Shown: piece after piece, positions 18,053 through 27,189 of the stretch
How the letters are laid out: every line of letters begins with the position of its first letter
How positions within the stretch are numbered: the stretch's first letter is position 1
DNA from: Clostridium magnum DSM 2767
GTDB lineage: Bacteria; Bacillota; Clostridia; Clostridiales; Clostridiaceae
Length of the DNA stretch: 64,000 nucleotides
Assembly (NCBI RefSeq): GCF_001623875.1
Contig: NZ_LWAE01000001.1
Span: forward strand, 248,001 to 312,000
Direction: 5' to 3'
The notes under the pieces: model-generated
Databases searched by the model: none
What the model saw: only the letters and a program-made list of their open reading frames with translations
What the model was told of the DNA's origin: nothing
Translations under genes and position numbers: made by a program

Positions 18053-18086
18053 TTGAAAATCAATAATTAATATCATATAATATTAA
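18053..18086 (+). promoter_or_regulatory. Consensus promoter with palindrome over the -10
   Basis: TTGAAA (18053-18058), a 17-nt spacer and TATAAT (18076-18081) make a good vegetative promoter. A perfect inverted repeat TTAATAT-CATATA-ATATTAA (18067-18086) covers the -10. A PerR/Fur-type dimer site is expected at reverse rubrerythrin genes of clostridia; the match to the PerR consensus is partial, so the regulator is inferred. Confidence 0.65.
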
Positions 18087-18136
18087 ATATCGAGAGAAGA
18101 TAAATATTTTAATATAAATTTAGGAGGAATTATAAA

Positions 18137-18682
18137 ATGAAAAAGTTTGTTTGTACAATATGCGGGTATATTCATGAAGGAGAAGAGGCACCAGAAAAAT
18201 GCCCACAGTGTAAAGCTGCAAGTAGCAAGTTTGTTGAAAAAGTTGAAGGCGAATTAGTTTGGGCCGATGAGCATAGAATAGGAATTGCAAAGGATGTAGA
18301 TCCTGAAGTAATAGAAGGATTAAGAGCAAACTTCACAGGAGAATGTACAGAAGTTGGAATGTACCTAGCTATGAGTCGTCAAGCTGACAGAGAAGGATTC
18401 CCAGAAGTAGCAGAAGCATATAAGAGAATAGCTTTTGAAGAAGCAGAACATGCAGCTAAATTTGCAGAATTACTTGGAGAAGTAGTTTTAGCAGATACAA
18501 AGAGAAACTTAGAAATGAGAGTGGAAGCTGAACATGGAGCAACTCAAGGAAAGAAAGATTTAGCTACTCTAGCTAAAAAGTTGAACTATGATGCAATACA
18601 CGATACTGTGCATGAAATGTGTAAAGATGAAGCTAGGCATGGATCAGCATTTAGAGGATTACTAAACAGATATTTCAAATAA
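18137..18682 (+). CDS. Reverse rubrerythrin
   Basis: Cytoplasmic non-heme iron peroxidase that reduces H2O2 and helps oxygen tolerance in clostridia. The order is reversed from classic rubrerythrin: an N-terminal rubredoxin domain ([10 protein letters not shown]...CPQCKA, residues 6-25) precedes a four-helix diiron domain. The diiron ligands are visible in [28 protein letters not shown] and [10 protein letters not shown]. 181 residues is the normal length. TAGGAGG precedes the ATG. It is monocistronic, with its own promoter (18053) and terminator (18722), as in the Clostridium acetobutylicum hsp21 genes. Confidence 0.92.
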   Translation: MKKFVCTICGYIHEGEEAPEKCPQCKAASSKFVEKVEGELVWADEHRIGIAKDVDPEVIEGLRANFTGECTEVGMYLAMSRQADREGFPEVAEAYKRIAFEEAEHAAKFAELLGEVVLADTKRNLEMRVEAEHGATQGKKDLATLAKKLNYDAIHDTVHEMCKDEARHGSAFRGLLNRYFK

Positions 18683-18721
18683 ACCTATTAAGTGGACCCA
18701 TTTCAACTATTAAAATAAAGC

Positions 18722-18768
18722 AATTAGGAACCTATATCTTAGATTTAGATATAGGTTCCTAATTTTTT
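18722..18768 (+). terminator. Rho-independent terminator
   Basis: 18-bp arms at 18722-18739 and 18747-18764 pair exactly, followed by TTTT. It ends the rubrerythrin gene. Confidence 0.85.
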
Positions 18769-18917
18769 GAAACAGTATTCAAGTTAGGAGGGGGGATTTA
18801 GTAATAATATATTATCATTAGGGGAACAACTTATTTATAGAATATATTTTTTAAAGGAAAGTATACTTAGAAAAGAATGTATTTAATTTAAAAGTAAATT
18901 GTAAAGGAGAAATAACT

Positions 18918-19766
18918 GTGGCGGTACAAATAGTTAAGGATACTAAAAATTTGATATTCAGATTCAGGGATGATGAGGTCTTAGCATTAGCATCGCAACT
19001 AGCCTATAGTTTAATTTTTTCTTTTTTTCCATTCTTAATATTTCTTATGACTTTAGTTGGATATAGTCCAATAAGTAGTGGAGAAGTGTTATTAGGATTA
19101 AATAGAATCTTACCATACGACACCTTAGAACTTATTAGAAATACCATAGTAGAAGTGGTGGAAACTAAAAATGGACATTTGTTATCTTTAAGCTTAATTA
19201 TTACATTGTGGACGTCCTCTGGAGGATTTAATGCTGTAATTAGGGGCCTAAATAAGGCTTATGATGAAGCAGAGCATAGGTCAATATTTAAAGTAAGGTT
19301 AGTAGCAGTTTTATGTGCTGTAGGGGTGACACTTGTAATAATAATAACGATCCTACTTCTTGTATTTGGGCAAACACTTGGAAGAATTTTAGCAATACGT
19401 TTAGGCCTTTCTTACCAGTTTCAAGTTGCGTGGAACGTAGTTAGATATATCATAATATTACTATCTACAGTATTCATATTTGCATCCTTATATCACTATA
19501 CGCCTTGTAGAAGGTTAACATGGGCTGAGGTCATACCAGGAGCAATTTTTTCTACCATAGGATTAGTTCTAGTTTCTATGGGGTTTGCATTTTATGTAAA
19601 TAATTTTGGAAACTACTCAAAAATATATGGAAGTATAGGAGCGGTGATAGTTCTGTTAACTTGGCTATTTCTATTAGCAATAATAATAATAATGGGAGGA
19701 GAGTTAAATGCAACTTTGGCTTTTGATAGGGAAGGAAAAGAAAAGCCAAAAGGGAAAAAGTTCTAG
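18918..19766 (+). CDS. YihY/BrkB family membrane protein
   Basis: Integral membrane protein of 282 residues, formerly mislabelled ribonuclease BN. Family features are SQLAYSLIFSFFPFLIFLMT, LIITLWTSSGGFNAVIRGLNKAYD and the C-terminal WAEVIPGAIFSTIG then GSIGAVIVLLTWL. About six hydrophobic segments are visible. The GTG start follows AAGGAGAAATAACT. Its biochemical role is not established in the family. Confidence 0.85.
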   Translation: MAVQIVKDTKNLIFRFRDDEVLALASQLAYSLIFSFFPFLIFLMTLVGYSPISSGEVLLGLNRILPYDTLELIRNTIVEVVETKNGHLLSLSLIITLWTSSGGFNAVIRGLNKAYDEAEHRSIFKVRLVAVLCAVGVTLVIIITILLLVFGQTLGRILAIRLGLSYQFQVAWNVVRYIIILLSTVFIFASLYHYTPCRRLTWAEVIPGAIFSTIGLVLVSMGFAFYVNNFGNYSKIYGSIGAVIVLLTWLFLLAIIIIMGGELNATLAFDREGKEKPKGKKF

Positions 19767-19926
19767 ATTAAAAATACTTAGTATATTTTTCTTTGTTTAA
19801 GTAAAAATATAAAATATATACTTGATAATCGAACTCTTTGTGGAAAATGTAATAATTTTATGTAAATGCACAGGTTTCCTAATATTTGTACTTATTGCTA
19901 AAAAAGATTTACTAGAGGGTGATATT

Positions 19927-20529
19927 TTGAGAAGTAAAGATTATATGAAAAAAGTTTATAGAAACTTTTCTGAATTTGTATCAGAATGCTCAAGCAGAGA
20001 ACTAGAGTATTTTATTTTTGATTCAAAATTTACAACAGCATTTAACGAAAGAATAAAAGAAATAATTGATGAAATTGAGATGCAGGGAAAGAAAAGCGTG
20101 GAACTAGCGATAATATTTAATACAGAGGGAGAGATTGCATTAATTGATAGTTTTATTATAGGCAATTACATTGGAAATAGTTACATTAAACACATGGAAG
20201 AGTATTATAAAGAAGCTTCTTTGAATAATATAGTAAAGCATGTTGTAAATGGCAGTGAAAAAGCTAAAAGAGATTTTTCTATACTGTCTTATACTATATT
20301 ATATAGCACATTAAATAGCATATATTGTGACATAAAATGCAGAAAAGAGACTTTGGAAAGCTATGTAAGTTTATATGATTTAAAACATTGTAAGGACGAT
20401 GATTGTTCTATAGTAGTAGCTAGTATCTTAATAGTGGAAGATATATGTAAGTATATAGGTATAAAAGAGGGGGTTTTATCAGATTCTATTAAGTCTGTGG
20501 CTACAAAAAGAAATAGTCAGGATGATTAG
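19927..20529 (+). CDS. Conserved-looking hypothetical protein
   Basis: Unrecognised 200-residue soluble protein. The TTG at 19927 is chosen because AGAGGGTG lies 6 nt before it; the longer frame from 19822 would add a hydrophobic N-terminus with no ribosome binding site. The central part (IIFNTEGEIALIDSFIIGNYIGNSYI) looks alpha/beta, and a Cys pair occurs near the C-terminus (KHCKDDDCS). No known domain is recognised. It may share the promoter of the YihY gene or its own. Confidence 0.6.
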   Translation: MRSKDYMKKVYRNFSEFVSECSSRELEYFIFDSKFTTAFNERIKEIIDEIEMQGKKSVELAIIFNTEGEIALIDSFIIGNYIGNSYIKHMEEYYKEASLNNIVKHVVNGSEKAKRDFSILSYTILYSTLNSIYCDIKCRKETLESYVSLYDLKHCKDDDCSIVVASILIVEDICKYIGIKEGVLSDSIKSVATKRNSQDD

Positions 20530-20724
20530 AAATTCGACAAACATATATAAATAAAAAGGTATATATTTACATTAAAGTAATATGAAAGTTAATGGATATG
20601 GTACTACAGGTTTTTTGATGTCATATAAGAGGGATAAGTTATAATTGGCCTTCTCATAAAGTGACAGATTTCTTTTATTTAATATGTTAAGATATTTTTG
20701 AAGTTGATTATGGGGGGAAAAGTG

Positions 20725-21069
20725 ATGGTAGTAGAAAATCTAGTTAGAACTGAGAATGTAGAAAAAATAAGGTATAACTATTTCTACAGACTATTAAAAG
20801 GCAAAATTTCTATTCCTTGTGAAATAGATGCCATAGAGGTACAGTCATATGGAATTGAAATTGAAAGACAAGACATACTGAATGGTGAATTGGTGAATAT
20901 AGAAAGAGATTGTGTTGAAAACATCAGTCCGGACAGAAACAAAGTACATAATTTACTACAATTATTGTACGATCATGCAGTATCTCCAATACACTTAATT
21001 GAAGTGCTTGGCGAATATATTGATGAGTATATAATAGATTTTGATAGAGAGCTAAGTTGTATGGCATAA
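20725..21069 (+). CDS. DUF6514-like clostridial protein
   Basis: 114-residue protein resembling a family of unknown function common in clostridia (VQSYGIEIERQDILNGELVN and VSPIHLIEVLGEYIDEYI). The ATG at 20725 follows GGGGGGAAAAGTG. No membrane segment or catalytic motif is visible. It stands alone, ending at a terminator at 21099. The family name is from memory of its core motif. Confidence 0.65.
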   Translation: MVVENLVRTENVEKIRYNYFYRLLKGKISIPCEIDAIEVQSYGIEIERQDILNGELVNIERDCVENISPDRNKVHNLLQLLYDHAVSPIHLIEVLGEYIDEYIIDFDRELSCMA

Positions 21070-21098
21070 TAACCACAAGTAACAAATAATCATATGAG

Positions 21099-21127
21099 AA
21101 GAGGAAAAAATCCTCTTTTTTTCTTTT
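21099..21127 (+). terminator. Rho-independent terminator
   Basis: AAGAGGA (21099-21105) pairs with TCCTCTT (21111-21117) over an A5 loop, followed by a long T-run. Confidence 0.85.
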
Positions 21128-21194
21128 GGGTATCAGTTTTAGCTTTTAAAAATAAAAGTTTTGTCTTATTATATTAGATACGGGGGTGATATTT

Positions 21195-21611
21195 TTGATT
21201 TTAGGTGTTGGTGTAGACATAGTTGAAATTAGGAGAATTAGTGAGGCTATAGGTAAACATGCTAACTTTATAGACAAAATGTTTAGTAAGAATGAGATTG
21301 AATATCTTAAAAGCAGAAATTTAAGAGCAGAGTTTGTAGCAGGAAGATTTGCGGCAAAAGAGGCAGTTTCTAAGGCTTTAGGCACAGGGTTTAGCGGCTT
21401 TGAATTTAAAGACATTGAAATAGATAGAACAGCTGCAGGTAAACCTATTGTAGTCTTGAAAGGTAAAGCAAGGCTGATAGCTCAAAAATATGGAAACTAT
21501 AAGATTCATGTAAGTATATCACATGGTGTAGACAGTGCCATAGCATATGCAATAATGGAGGTTGATGAACTTGAGGATAGCAACTTCAGAAATAATGAGG
21601 AAAATAGATAA
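21195..21611 (+). CDS. acpS: Holo-[acyl-carrier-protein] synthase
   Basis: Transfers 4'-phosphopantetheine from CoA to acyl carrier protein. The 138-residue protein opens LGVGVDIVEIRRI, with the Mg-binding Asp, and has the signature RFAAKEAVSKALGTGF around residue 55. The TTG at 21195 is preferred, 7 nt after GGGGGTG; the GTG at 21186 lies on that site. It overlaps nnrD by 41 bp. The order acpS, lipoprotein, alr, mazEF matches the Bacillus subtilis acpS-ydcC-alr-ndoAI-ndoA locus. Confidence 0.93.
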   Translation: MILGVGVDIVEIRRISEAIGKHANFIDKMFSKNEIEYLKSRNLRAEFVAGRFAAKEAVSKALGTGFSGFEFKDIEIDRTAAGKPIVVLKGKARLIAQKYGNYKIHVSISHGVDSAIAYAIMEVDELEDSNFRNNEENR

Positions 21612-23085
21612 TTATTGTATAAATGAATTAAAAATACCTGGTATCGTATTAATGGAAAATGCAGCTTTAAAAGTTGTAAGTAACTTGCAATTAGATAAAT
21701 ATAGTTCTTTTTGTGTAGTGTGTACTAAAGGAAATAATGGTGGGGATGGATTTGCAGTAGCAAGGCATCTACATGTTTTAAATAAAGAAGTTAACGTATT
21801 TTTATTAGGAAATAAAGATGGAATGAGTGATGATTGTAGGATTAATTATAATATACTCAAAGAGATAGGTGTTAATGTAGTTAACATTAATAATATTCAA
21901 GAGATTAATATCTTAAGAGATTCTATAGAGAAAAGTCAAGTAATTATAGATGCTATGTTTGGAACAGGACTTTCTAGAAAAATTGAGGGAATATTTGATT
22001 CAGTTATATCTATGATAAATGACAAAGGTAAATATGTCATATCTATTGATGTTCCTTCAGGACTTGAGAGTAACACAGGTGAAATTCTGGGAAACTGTGT
22101 TAAGGCAAATAAAACTATATCATTTCAATTATATAAAAGAGGTTTCTTGAATTATAATACAAGTAATTTAATAGGAAAGATAGTTGTAGAGGATATTGGA
22201 ATTCCGGAGATAGCTATAAATAAGTTTTACAACAATGAATGTATTGTGGATGAATCCATGATAAGAGAAAAAATAAAGGTAAGAGATAAATATTCTTATA
22301 AAGGTGATTATGGAAGAGTATTTATTGTAGCTGGTTCAGATGGGTTTACTGGAGCAGCATATATATGTGTTCAAGGTGCAGTGAGAAGCGGAGCAGGACT
22401 TGTAACTTTATGTTGCAGTGAAAAAATTCAACCAATATTAAGTTCCAAGCTTGTTGAAGCTATGACTATGTCTTTTGATCAAAAGGAAAAAGTAAAAGAA
22501 ATGATAGAAAAAAGTGATGCGGTTGCAATTGGCCCTGGAATGGGGAATAATGAAGTAACTTACCAGCTTTTACAATATGTTATTAGCAATGCAATAAAAC
22601 CTGTGGTCATAGATGCAGATGCTATTAATGTTTTAAAGGGTAGAGCGAATATACTAAAAAACAAAAAATGTAAGGTTATAATAACTCCTCACTTAGGAGA
22701 AATGGCGCGAGTTACAGGATTGTCTATAGATTACATAAAGGAAAACAGATTAGAGGTTTCAAAAAAGTTTGCAAAAGACTATAATGTTATAGTTCTACTT
22801 AAAGGGTATAATACAATAATTACTGATGGATATACAACTTTAGTTAATCCAACAGGAAATAGTGCTATGGCATCAGGGGGAATGGGAGATTGCCTTACTG
22901 GAATGATAGCATCCTTTATAGGCCAGGGCCATGAACCAATGGAGGCAACATATATAGCTGCATTTATACATGGATATTGTGGCGAAAAACTATCAAAGGA
23001 TATGTTTTGTGTAAATGCTAGTCATATATTAGAGAATTTGCCCTTTATAATTAAAAAATTTACAGGTGAATTTATGAAAGATTAA
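21571..23085 (+). CDS. nnrD: Bifunctional NAD(P)HX epimerase/dehydratase
   Basis: Repairs hydrated NADH and NADPH. The N-terminal domain (about residues 1-210) is the epimerase (KGNNGGDGFAVARHL, DAMFGTGL, SIDVPSGL). The C-terminal domain is the ADP-dependent dehydratase of ribokinase fold (GRVFIVAGSDGFTGAA, AIGPGMG, GNSAMASGGMGDCLTGMIA). The TTG at 21571 is favoured: GGAGG lies 9 nt before it and the protein then starts MRIATSEIMRKID, as relatives do; ATG 21565 is the alternative. The start lies inside acpS, so the two are coupled. Confidence 0.92.
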   Translation: MRIATSEIMRKIDNYCINELKIPGIVLMENAALKVVSNLQLDKYSSFCVVCTKGNNGGDGFAVARHLHVLNKEVNVFLLGNKDGMSDDCRINYNILKEIGVNVVNINNIQEINILRDSIEKSQVIIDAMFGTGLSRKIEGIFDSVISMINDKGKYVISIDVPSGLESNTGEILGNCVKANKTISFQLYKRGFLNYNTSNLIGKIVVEDIGIPEIAINKFYNNECIVDESMIREKIKVRDKYSYKGDYGRVFIVAGSDGFTGAAYICVQGAVRSGAGLVTLCCSEKIQPILSSKLVEAMTMSFDQKEKVKEMIEKSDAVAIGPGMGNNEVTYQLLQYVISNAIKPVVIDADAINVLKGRANILKNKKCKVIITPHLGEMARVTGLSIDYIKENRLEVSKKFAKDYNVIVLLKGYNTIITDGYTTLVNPTGNSAMASGGMGDCLTGMIASFIGQGHEPMEATYIAAFIHGYCGEKLSKDMFCVNASHILENLPFIIKKFTGEFMKD

Positions 23086-23162
23086 GAATATAAATAGACA
23101 TAAGAGAATAGTATTAATAGTGAAATTGATGCTTGAGAAAATGCAATTTCAGGGGGAATAAC

Positions 23163-23771
23163 ATGAAAAGAAATCTATTAATATTATCTATTATGTCTTT
23201 TGTTCTTTTAATTTTAATATCAGGTTGTAACAAAAATGCAAAAGATACTGAAAAGGTCATTGACTATCTAAAAAACTTAGACAGCTATAGTTGTGACATA
23301 AATATGAAAATACAAAATGATAAACAAGTAATAAATTATACTGGAAAACACTTCTTTGATAAAAAATATGGATATAGATTTGAATTAGATGAAAATAGAA
23401 TTCTAATATATAAAGAAGATAAGATATTTGTAAAGGACTTACAAAATGGATTAAGTTATGACACGGATAAGGACTTTGACAGTGTATTTAAGCTTTGTTT
23501 TATAGGAGAATACATCGGTCTAATCTATACCAATGAAAAAGTTGAGAATTCATTTAAAAACATAAATAATGAAGAGTACCAAATTATACATTTAGACATT
23601 CCGGGTAACAATAAAAACATTAGCAGAGCTGATTTATACGTAAATTTAAGAGATAATTTTCCTAAGTACCTAATTGTATATGATAGTAAAGATAGAGAAA
23701 AAATTAATGTTGAATATAGTAATTTTAAGTTTAATCCGGAACTGCAAGAGGAATTATTTGATGTAAAATAG
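23163..23771 (+). CDS. YdcC-like lipoprotein
   Basis: Exported lipoprotein of 202 residues. A hydrophobic signal segment ends in the lipobox LISGC, giving a lipidated Cys near residue 22. The mature part (VIDYLKNLDSYSCDINMKIQ...) resembles the outer-membrane-lipoprotein-sorting fold of Bacillus YdcC, found between acpS and alr as here. GGGGGAATAAC precedes the ATG. Sporulation or germination roles have been proposed for relatives; none is shown here. Confidence 0.75.
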   Translation: MKRNLLILSIMSFVLLILISGCNKNAKDTEKVIDYLKNLDSYSCDINMKIQNDKQVINYTGKHFFDKKYGYRFELDENRILIYKEDKIFVKDLQNGLSYDTDKDFDSVFKLCFIGEYIGLIYTNEKVENSFKNINNEEYQIIHLDIPGNNKNISRADLYVNLRDNFPKYLIVYDSKDREKINVEYSNFKFNPELQEELFDVK

Positions 23772-24040
23772 TTAGATGTAAATTTGGCAGGAGCTTTACT
23801 ATAAGTTCTATGCCATTTTATTTTACATGTAAAAAAATATAAATTATCCAGTTTAAATTAATATGAGCAAATAAATAGACAGAGAATATAGATTTGTTTC
23901 ATATTATTTCGAAATATATCTATATTTTAATTAATTTTTTAAATTTGAATTTTATAATTTGTTCAAATATTATATAATTGCTTTAAGGGTTGGTAATTAG
24001 TATTAAAATATACATTATTTAAGATATGGGGGAATATATC

Positions 24041-25201
24041 ATGTTTAAAAATTTTAGACCTGTATGGGCTGAAGTTAACTTGGACAATCTTGCGTATAAT
24101 ATTCAGCAGATTAGAAGCAAAGCAAAAAGTAAGGAAATAATTGGAGTTGTTAAAGCAGATGCTTATGGACATGGAGCTATAGATGTGGCACCGCTACTGC
24201 TTGAGAATGGAGCCACAAGGTTAGCAGTAGCTGTACTAAATGAGGCAATTGAATTGAGAAATAGTGGCATCCAATGCCCTATTATGATTTTAGGAATTAC
24301 CCCTGAAACTTTAGCGGAGGATTTAATTAAATATAGCATAGAACCAACAGTATCGTCTTATGAACTTGCTTACAAGTTATCTAAAATAGCACAGAGCAAA
24401 GATAAAAGTGTTAAAATTCATGTTGCAATAGATACTGGAATGGGCAGAATAGGATTTTTGCCAAATGATGAGAGTATTGAAGAGGTTTATAAGATAAGTA
24501 AGCTTCCCAACATAGAAATAGAAGGATTATTTTCTCACTTTTGCACAGCAGATGAAGCTAACAAAGAGTATTCATATATGCAATTTGAAAAATATAACTG
24601 GTTCTATAATGAGTTAGTTGAAAGAAATATTAAAATAAATATGAGGGATATAGCAAATAGTGCGGCTATAATGGAATTGCCTGATACCCACTATGATGCA
24701 ACTAGACCTGGTATAATACTTTATGGATATTATCCTTCAAATGAAGTTGATAGGGATTTGTTAAGTATAAAGACTGCGTTGACTTGGAAAGCTAATATAG
24801 TTCATATTAAGACTTTGGCAAAAGATCAGTATATCGGATATGGAAGAAAGTTTAAGACAGAGAGAGATAGTATAATAGCAACTTTACCTGTAGGTTATGC
24901 CGATGGTTATAGTAGAATGCTTTCCGGTAAAGCTAAAGTGATAATCAATGGTAAGTTTGCACCAGTAGTAGGAAACATATGTATGGACCAATGTATGATA
25001 GATATTACTGATATAGGAGACGTAAAGGTTGGAGATGAGGTTATATTATTAGGAGCTGATGGGGATATAAAATTTGATGCAGAGGATATGGGGTATATAC
25101 TTGGAACCATTAGCTATGAAATTGTTTGTATGATAAGTAAAAGGGTACCTAGAATTTACACTAAGAATGGTGAAATAATCAAGATAAGAAACTACGTGTA
25201 G
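24041..25201 (+). CDS. alr: Alanine racemase
   Basis: PLP enzyme converting L-alanine to D-alanine for peptidoglycan. The PLP lysine lies in VVKADAYGHGA (residue about 39) and the catalytic tyrosine in YIGYGRKF (residue about 268); both are intact. 386 residues is typical. The ATG at 24041 follows GGGGGAATATATC. It is the fourth gene of the acpS-alr cluster, with a 269-bp AT-rich gap before it that may hold its own promoter. Confidence 0.95.
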   Translation: MFKNFRPVWAEVNLDNLAYNIQQIRSKAKSKEIIGVVKADAYGHGAIDVAPLLLENGATRLAVAVLNEAIELRNSGIQCPIMILGITPETLAEDLIKYSIEPTVSSYELAYKLSKIAQSKDKSVKIHVAIDTGMGRIGFLPNDESIEEVYKISKLPNIEIEGLFSHFCTADEANKEYSYMQFEKYNWFYNELVERNIKINMRDIANSAAIMELPDTHYDATRPGIILYGYYPSNEVDRDLLSIKTALTWKANIVHIKTLAKDQYIGYGRKFKTERDSIIATLPVGYADGYSRMLSGKAKVIINGKFAPVVGNICMDQCMIDITDIGDVKVGDEVILLGADGDIKFDAEDMGYILGTISYEIVCMISKRVPRIYTKNGEIIKIRNYV

Positions 25202-25619
25202 TGATTTTCTAGATTTAAGAGGCTAAGTAAAAGTATATGAATTCCACCTATATATTCTACAAGTAAAACGACAAATTGATGTATATAAAATTAATACTTT
25301 GTATAATATACTAGTATATTGTAGTATATAAGAAAATAATATGGAATGTAAAGCATATATGTGATAAAATATATATAGTGTTTAAATTGGAGTGTGTTTT
25401 AAACTATTAATAATTTAGCGAAGTACATATTGAATTAGAATTTAAAGGTAACATACATATAAGATAACAGTTATGTAATAATAAAGAATTATTTGTAAAA
25501 AGTAAAGGTAGAAAAATGATGAAATAACAGATAATTTCTTTGACATGATAATAGTTTTATGGCTATAATTGTGTGTACATAACTTTTCGCTTAAGTTAAT
25601 AGGAGGTATTAATTTTTAT
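25202..25619. other. AT-rich intergenic region before mazEF
   Basis: No gene is seen between alr and mazE. The last 80 bases hold a consensus promoter (25540-25569) and the mazE ribosome binding site AGGAGG. An ATACTAGTAT palindrome near 25310 is within chance expectation for such AT-rich DNA. Confidence 0.5.
25540..25569 (+). promoter_or_regulatory. Promoter of the mazEF operon
   Basis: TTGACA at 25540-25545 and TATAAT at 25564-25569 with an 18-nt spacer. The transcription start would be near 25576, about 44 nt before the mazE ATG. Confidence 0.7.
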
Positions 25620-25940
25620 ATGTCAAATTCAAAGAGATTAGTGGTAAACCTCTCAGAAACACTATATAATGAATTTAATAAGGCACTTCAGGAAGATTGC
25701 AAAAAAAGAAGTGAATTTATTAGGGAAGCTATCATATTATATATTAAAGAGAAAAAAAGATTAGATATTATAGAACAGATGGAAAAAGGATATAAAGAAA
25801 TGGCTCAACTTAATCTTGAGTTTGCAGAAATGGGCTTTGCGAGTGACATGAAAGAATTTAAAGAATATGAAGCGAAGCTTTCGGAGAGTGATTTGGCTGA
25901 TGACAACAGTAGTGAAAAGAGGAGATATATTTTATGCTGA
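25620..25940 (+). CDS. mazE: MazE/EndoAI-type antitoxin
   Basis: Ribbon-helix-helix antitoxin that neutralises the MazF/EndoA RNase and represses the operon. The RHH part is [19 protein letters not shown] then [17 protein letters not shown]. The C-terminal toxin-binding helix follows ([15 protein letters not shown]), similar to Bacillus EndoAI. The ATG lies 13 nt after AGGAGG, a somewhat long spacing. It overlaps mazF by 41 bp, so the toxin is made from the same message. 106 residues is normal. Confidence 0.85.
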   Translation: MSNSKRLVVNLSETLYNEFNKALQEDCKKRSEFIREAIILYIKEKKRLDIIEQMEKGYKEMAQLNLEFAEMGFASDMKEFKEYEAKLSESDLADDNSSEKRRYILC

Positions 25941-26250
25941 TTTAAGCCCCGTAGTGGGATCGGAGCAGGGCGGAATAAGGCCGGTTATTATTATTCAAAA
26001 TGATATCGGTAATAAATACAGTCCTACCGTAATTGTAGCAGCGATTACTTCTCAGATAAATAAGGCAAAACTCCCAACTCATGTAGAAATATCTTCTGAA
26101 GATTATGGACTCAATAAAGATTCAGTGGTTTTGCTTGAACAGATAAGAACTTTAGATAAAAGAAGACTGAAAGAAAAAATAGGTCATATGACAGATATAG
26201 ATATGAAAAAAGTAGATGATGCACTTCTGATAAGTGTAGGATTACAGTAA
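25900..26250 (+). CDS. mazF: MazF/EndoA mRNA interferase toxin
   Basis: Sequence-specific endoribonuclease; the Bacillus homologue cuts at UACAU. The sequence is very close to Ndo[30 protein letters not shown] and [18 protein letters not shown]. These include the conserved Arg and Thr/Ser of the active site. The ATG at 25900 gives 116 residues; a GTG at 25912 is the alternative start. It ends at a perfect terminator, 26255-26282. Confidence 0.95.
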   Translation: MTTVVKRGDIFYADLSPVVGSEQGGIRPVIIIQNDIGNKYSPTVIVAAITSQINKAKLPTHVEISSEDYGLNKDSVVLLEQIRTLDKRRLKEKIGHMTDIDMKKVDDALLISVGLQ

Positions 26251-26254
26251 CTTT

Positions 26255-26287
26255 AAATAAGGGTTTTTTTAAACCCTTATTTTTTTA
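26255..26287 (+). terminator. Rho-independent terminator
   Basis: 12-bp arms at 26255-26266 and 26271-26282 pair exactly around TTTT, followed by TTTT. Confidence 0.85.
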
Positions 26288-26364
26288 TATATAAAAATAA
26301 GTTTTTGTGATAAAATAACTAGGAGATTGTTTACCGTGTGTAAGTTTATTAGGAGGTTGAGATT

Positions 26365-27189
26365 GTGAAGAAAAATGAGGAAGAACTTAAGCAAATAGCT
26401 AAAGTTATAAGAAAAGACATAATAAAGATGTTAACTGAATCCGGTTCAGGTCATCCAGGTGGTTCTTTATCAGCTGTTGAAATTTTAACAACTCTTTATT
26501 TTAACAAAATGAATGTGGAGCCAGAGAAAGCTAGAAATTTAGATAGAGATAGATTTGTTCTTTCTAAAGGTCATGCTGCACCAGTATTATATAGTACACT
26601 TGCAAGAAGAGGTTTTTTTGATGTAGAGGAATTAAAAAATCTTAGAAAAATTGGTTCGATTCTACAGGGTCACCCTAATATGAATGAAGTACCTGGAGTA
26701 GATATGTCTACAGGTTCTCTAGGTCAAGGAATATCAGCAGCAGTTGGTATGGCATTGGCAGGTAAAATAGATAAGAAGGATTATATAGTATATGCATTAC
26801 TTGGAGATGGTGAATTAGAAGAAGGACAGGTTTGGGAAGCTGCTATGTCAGCTGCACATTATAAATTAAATAATTTAATAGCATTTGTTGATTATAATGG
26901 TCTTCAAATAGATGGACCATGTGAAGAGGTAATGTCACCAGCGCCTATTACAGATAAATTTGCAGCTTTTAGATGGAATGTAATAGAAGTAGATGGGCAT
27001 GATTTTGCACAATTAAGCAGTGCTATCGATGCTGGAAAAGCTCAGAAGGATAAACCTACTATGATAGTTTGTAAAACTATAAAAGGTAAGGGAGTATCCT
27101 TTATGGAAAATGAAGCAGGTTGGCATGGTAATGCGCCAAATAAAGAACAGTGCGAGCAGGCTTTGGATGAAATCGGAGGTGAAGAGTAA
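26365..27189 (+). CDS. Transketolase, N-terminal subunit
   Basis: Thiamine-diphosphate-binding half of a split transketolase of the pentose phosphate pathway. The 274-residue chain has HPGGSLSAVEIL, SKGHAAPVLY, and the ThDP/Mg motif GDGELEEGQVWEAAM with the downstream N in FVDYNGLQIDG. The GTG start follows AGGAGGTTGAGATT. The stop overlaps the ATG of the C-terminal subunit by one base, so the two halves are translated together. Splitting is common in clostridia and archaea. Confidence 0.92.
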   Translation: MKKNEEELKQIAKVIRKDIIKMLTESGSGHPGGSLSAVEILTTLYFNKMNVEPEKARNLDRDRFVLSKGHAAPVLYSTLARRGFFDVEELKNLRKIGSILQGHPNMNEVPGVDMSTGSLGQGISAAVGMALAGKIDKKDYIVYALLGDGELEEGQVWEAAMSAAHYKLNNLIAFVDYNGLQIDGPCEEVMSPAPITDKFAAFRWNVIEVDGHDFAQLSSAIDAGKAQKDKPTMIVCKTIKGKGVSFMENEAGWHGNAPNKEQCEQALDEIGGEE

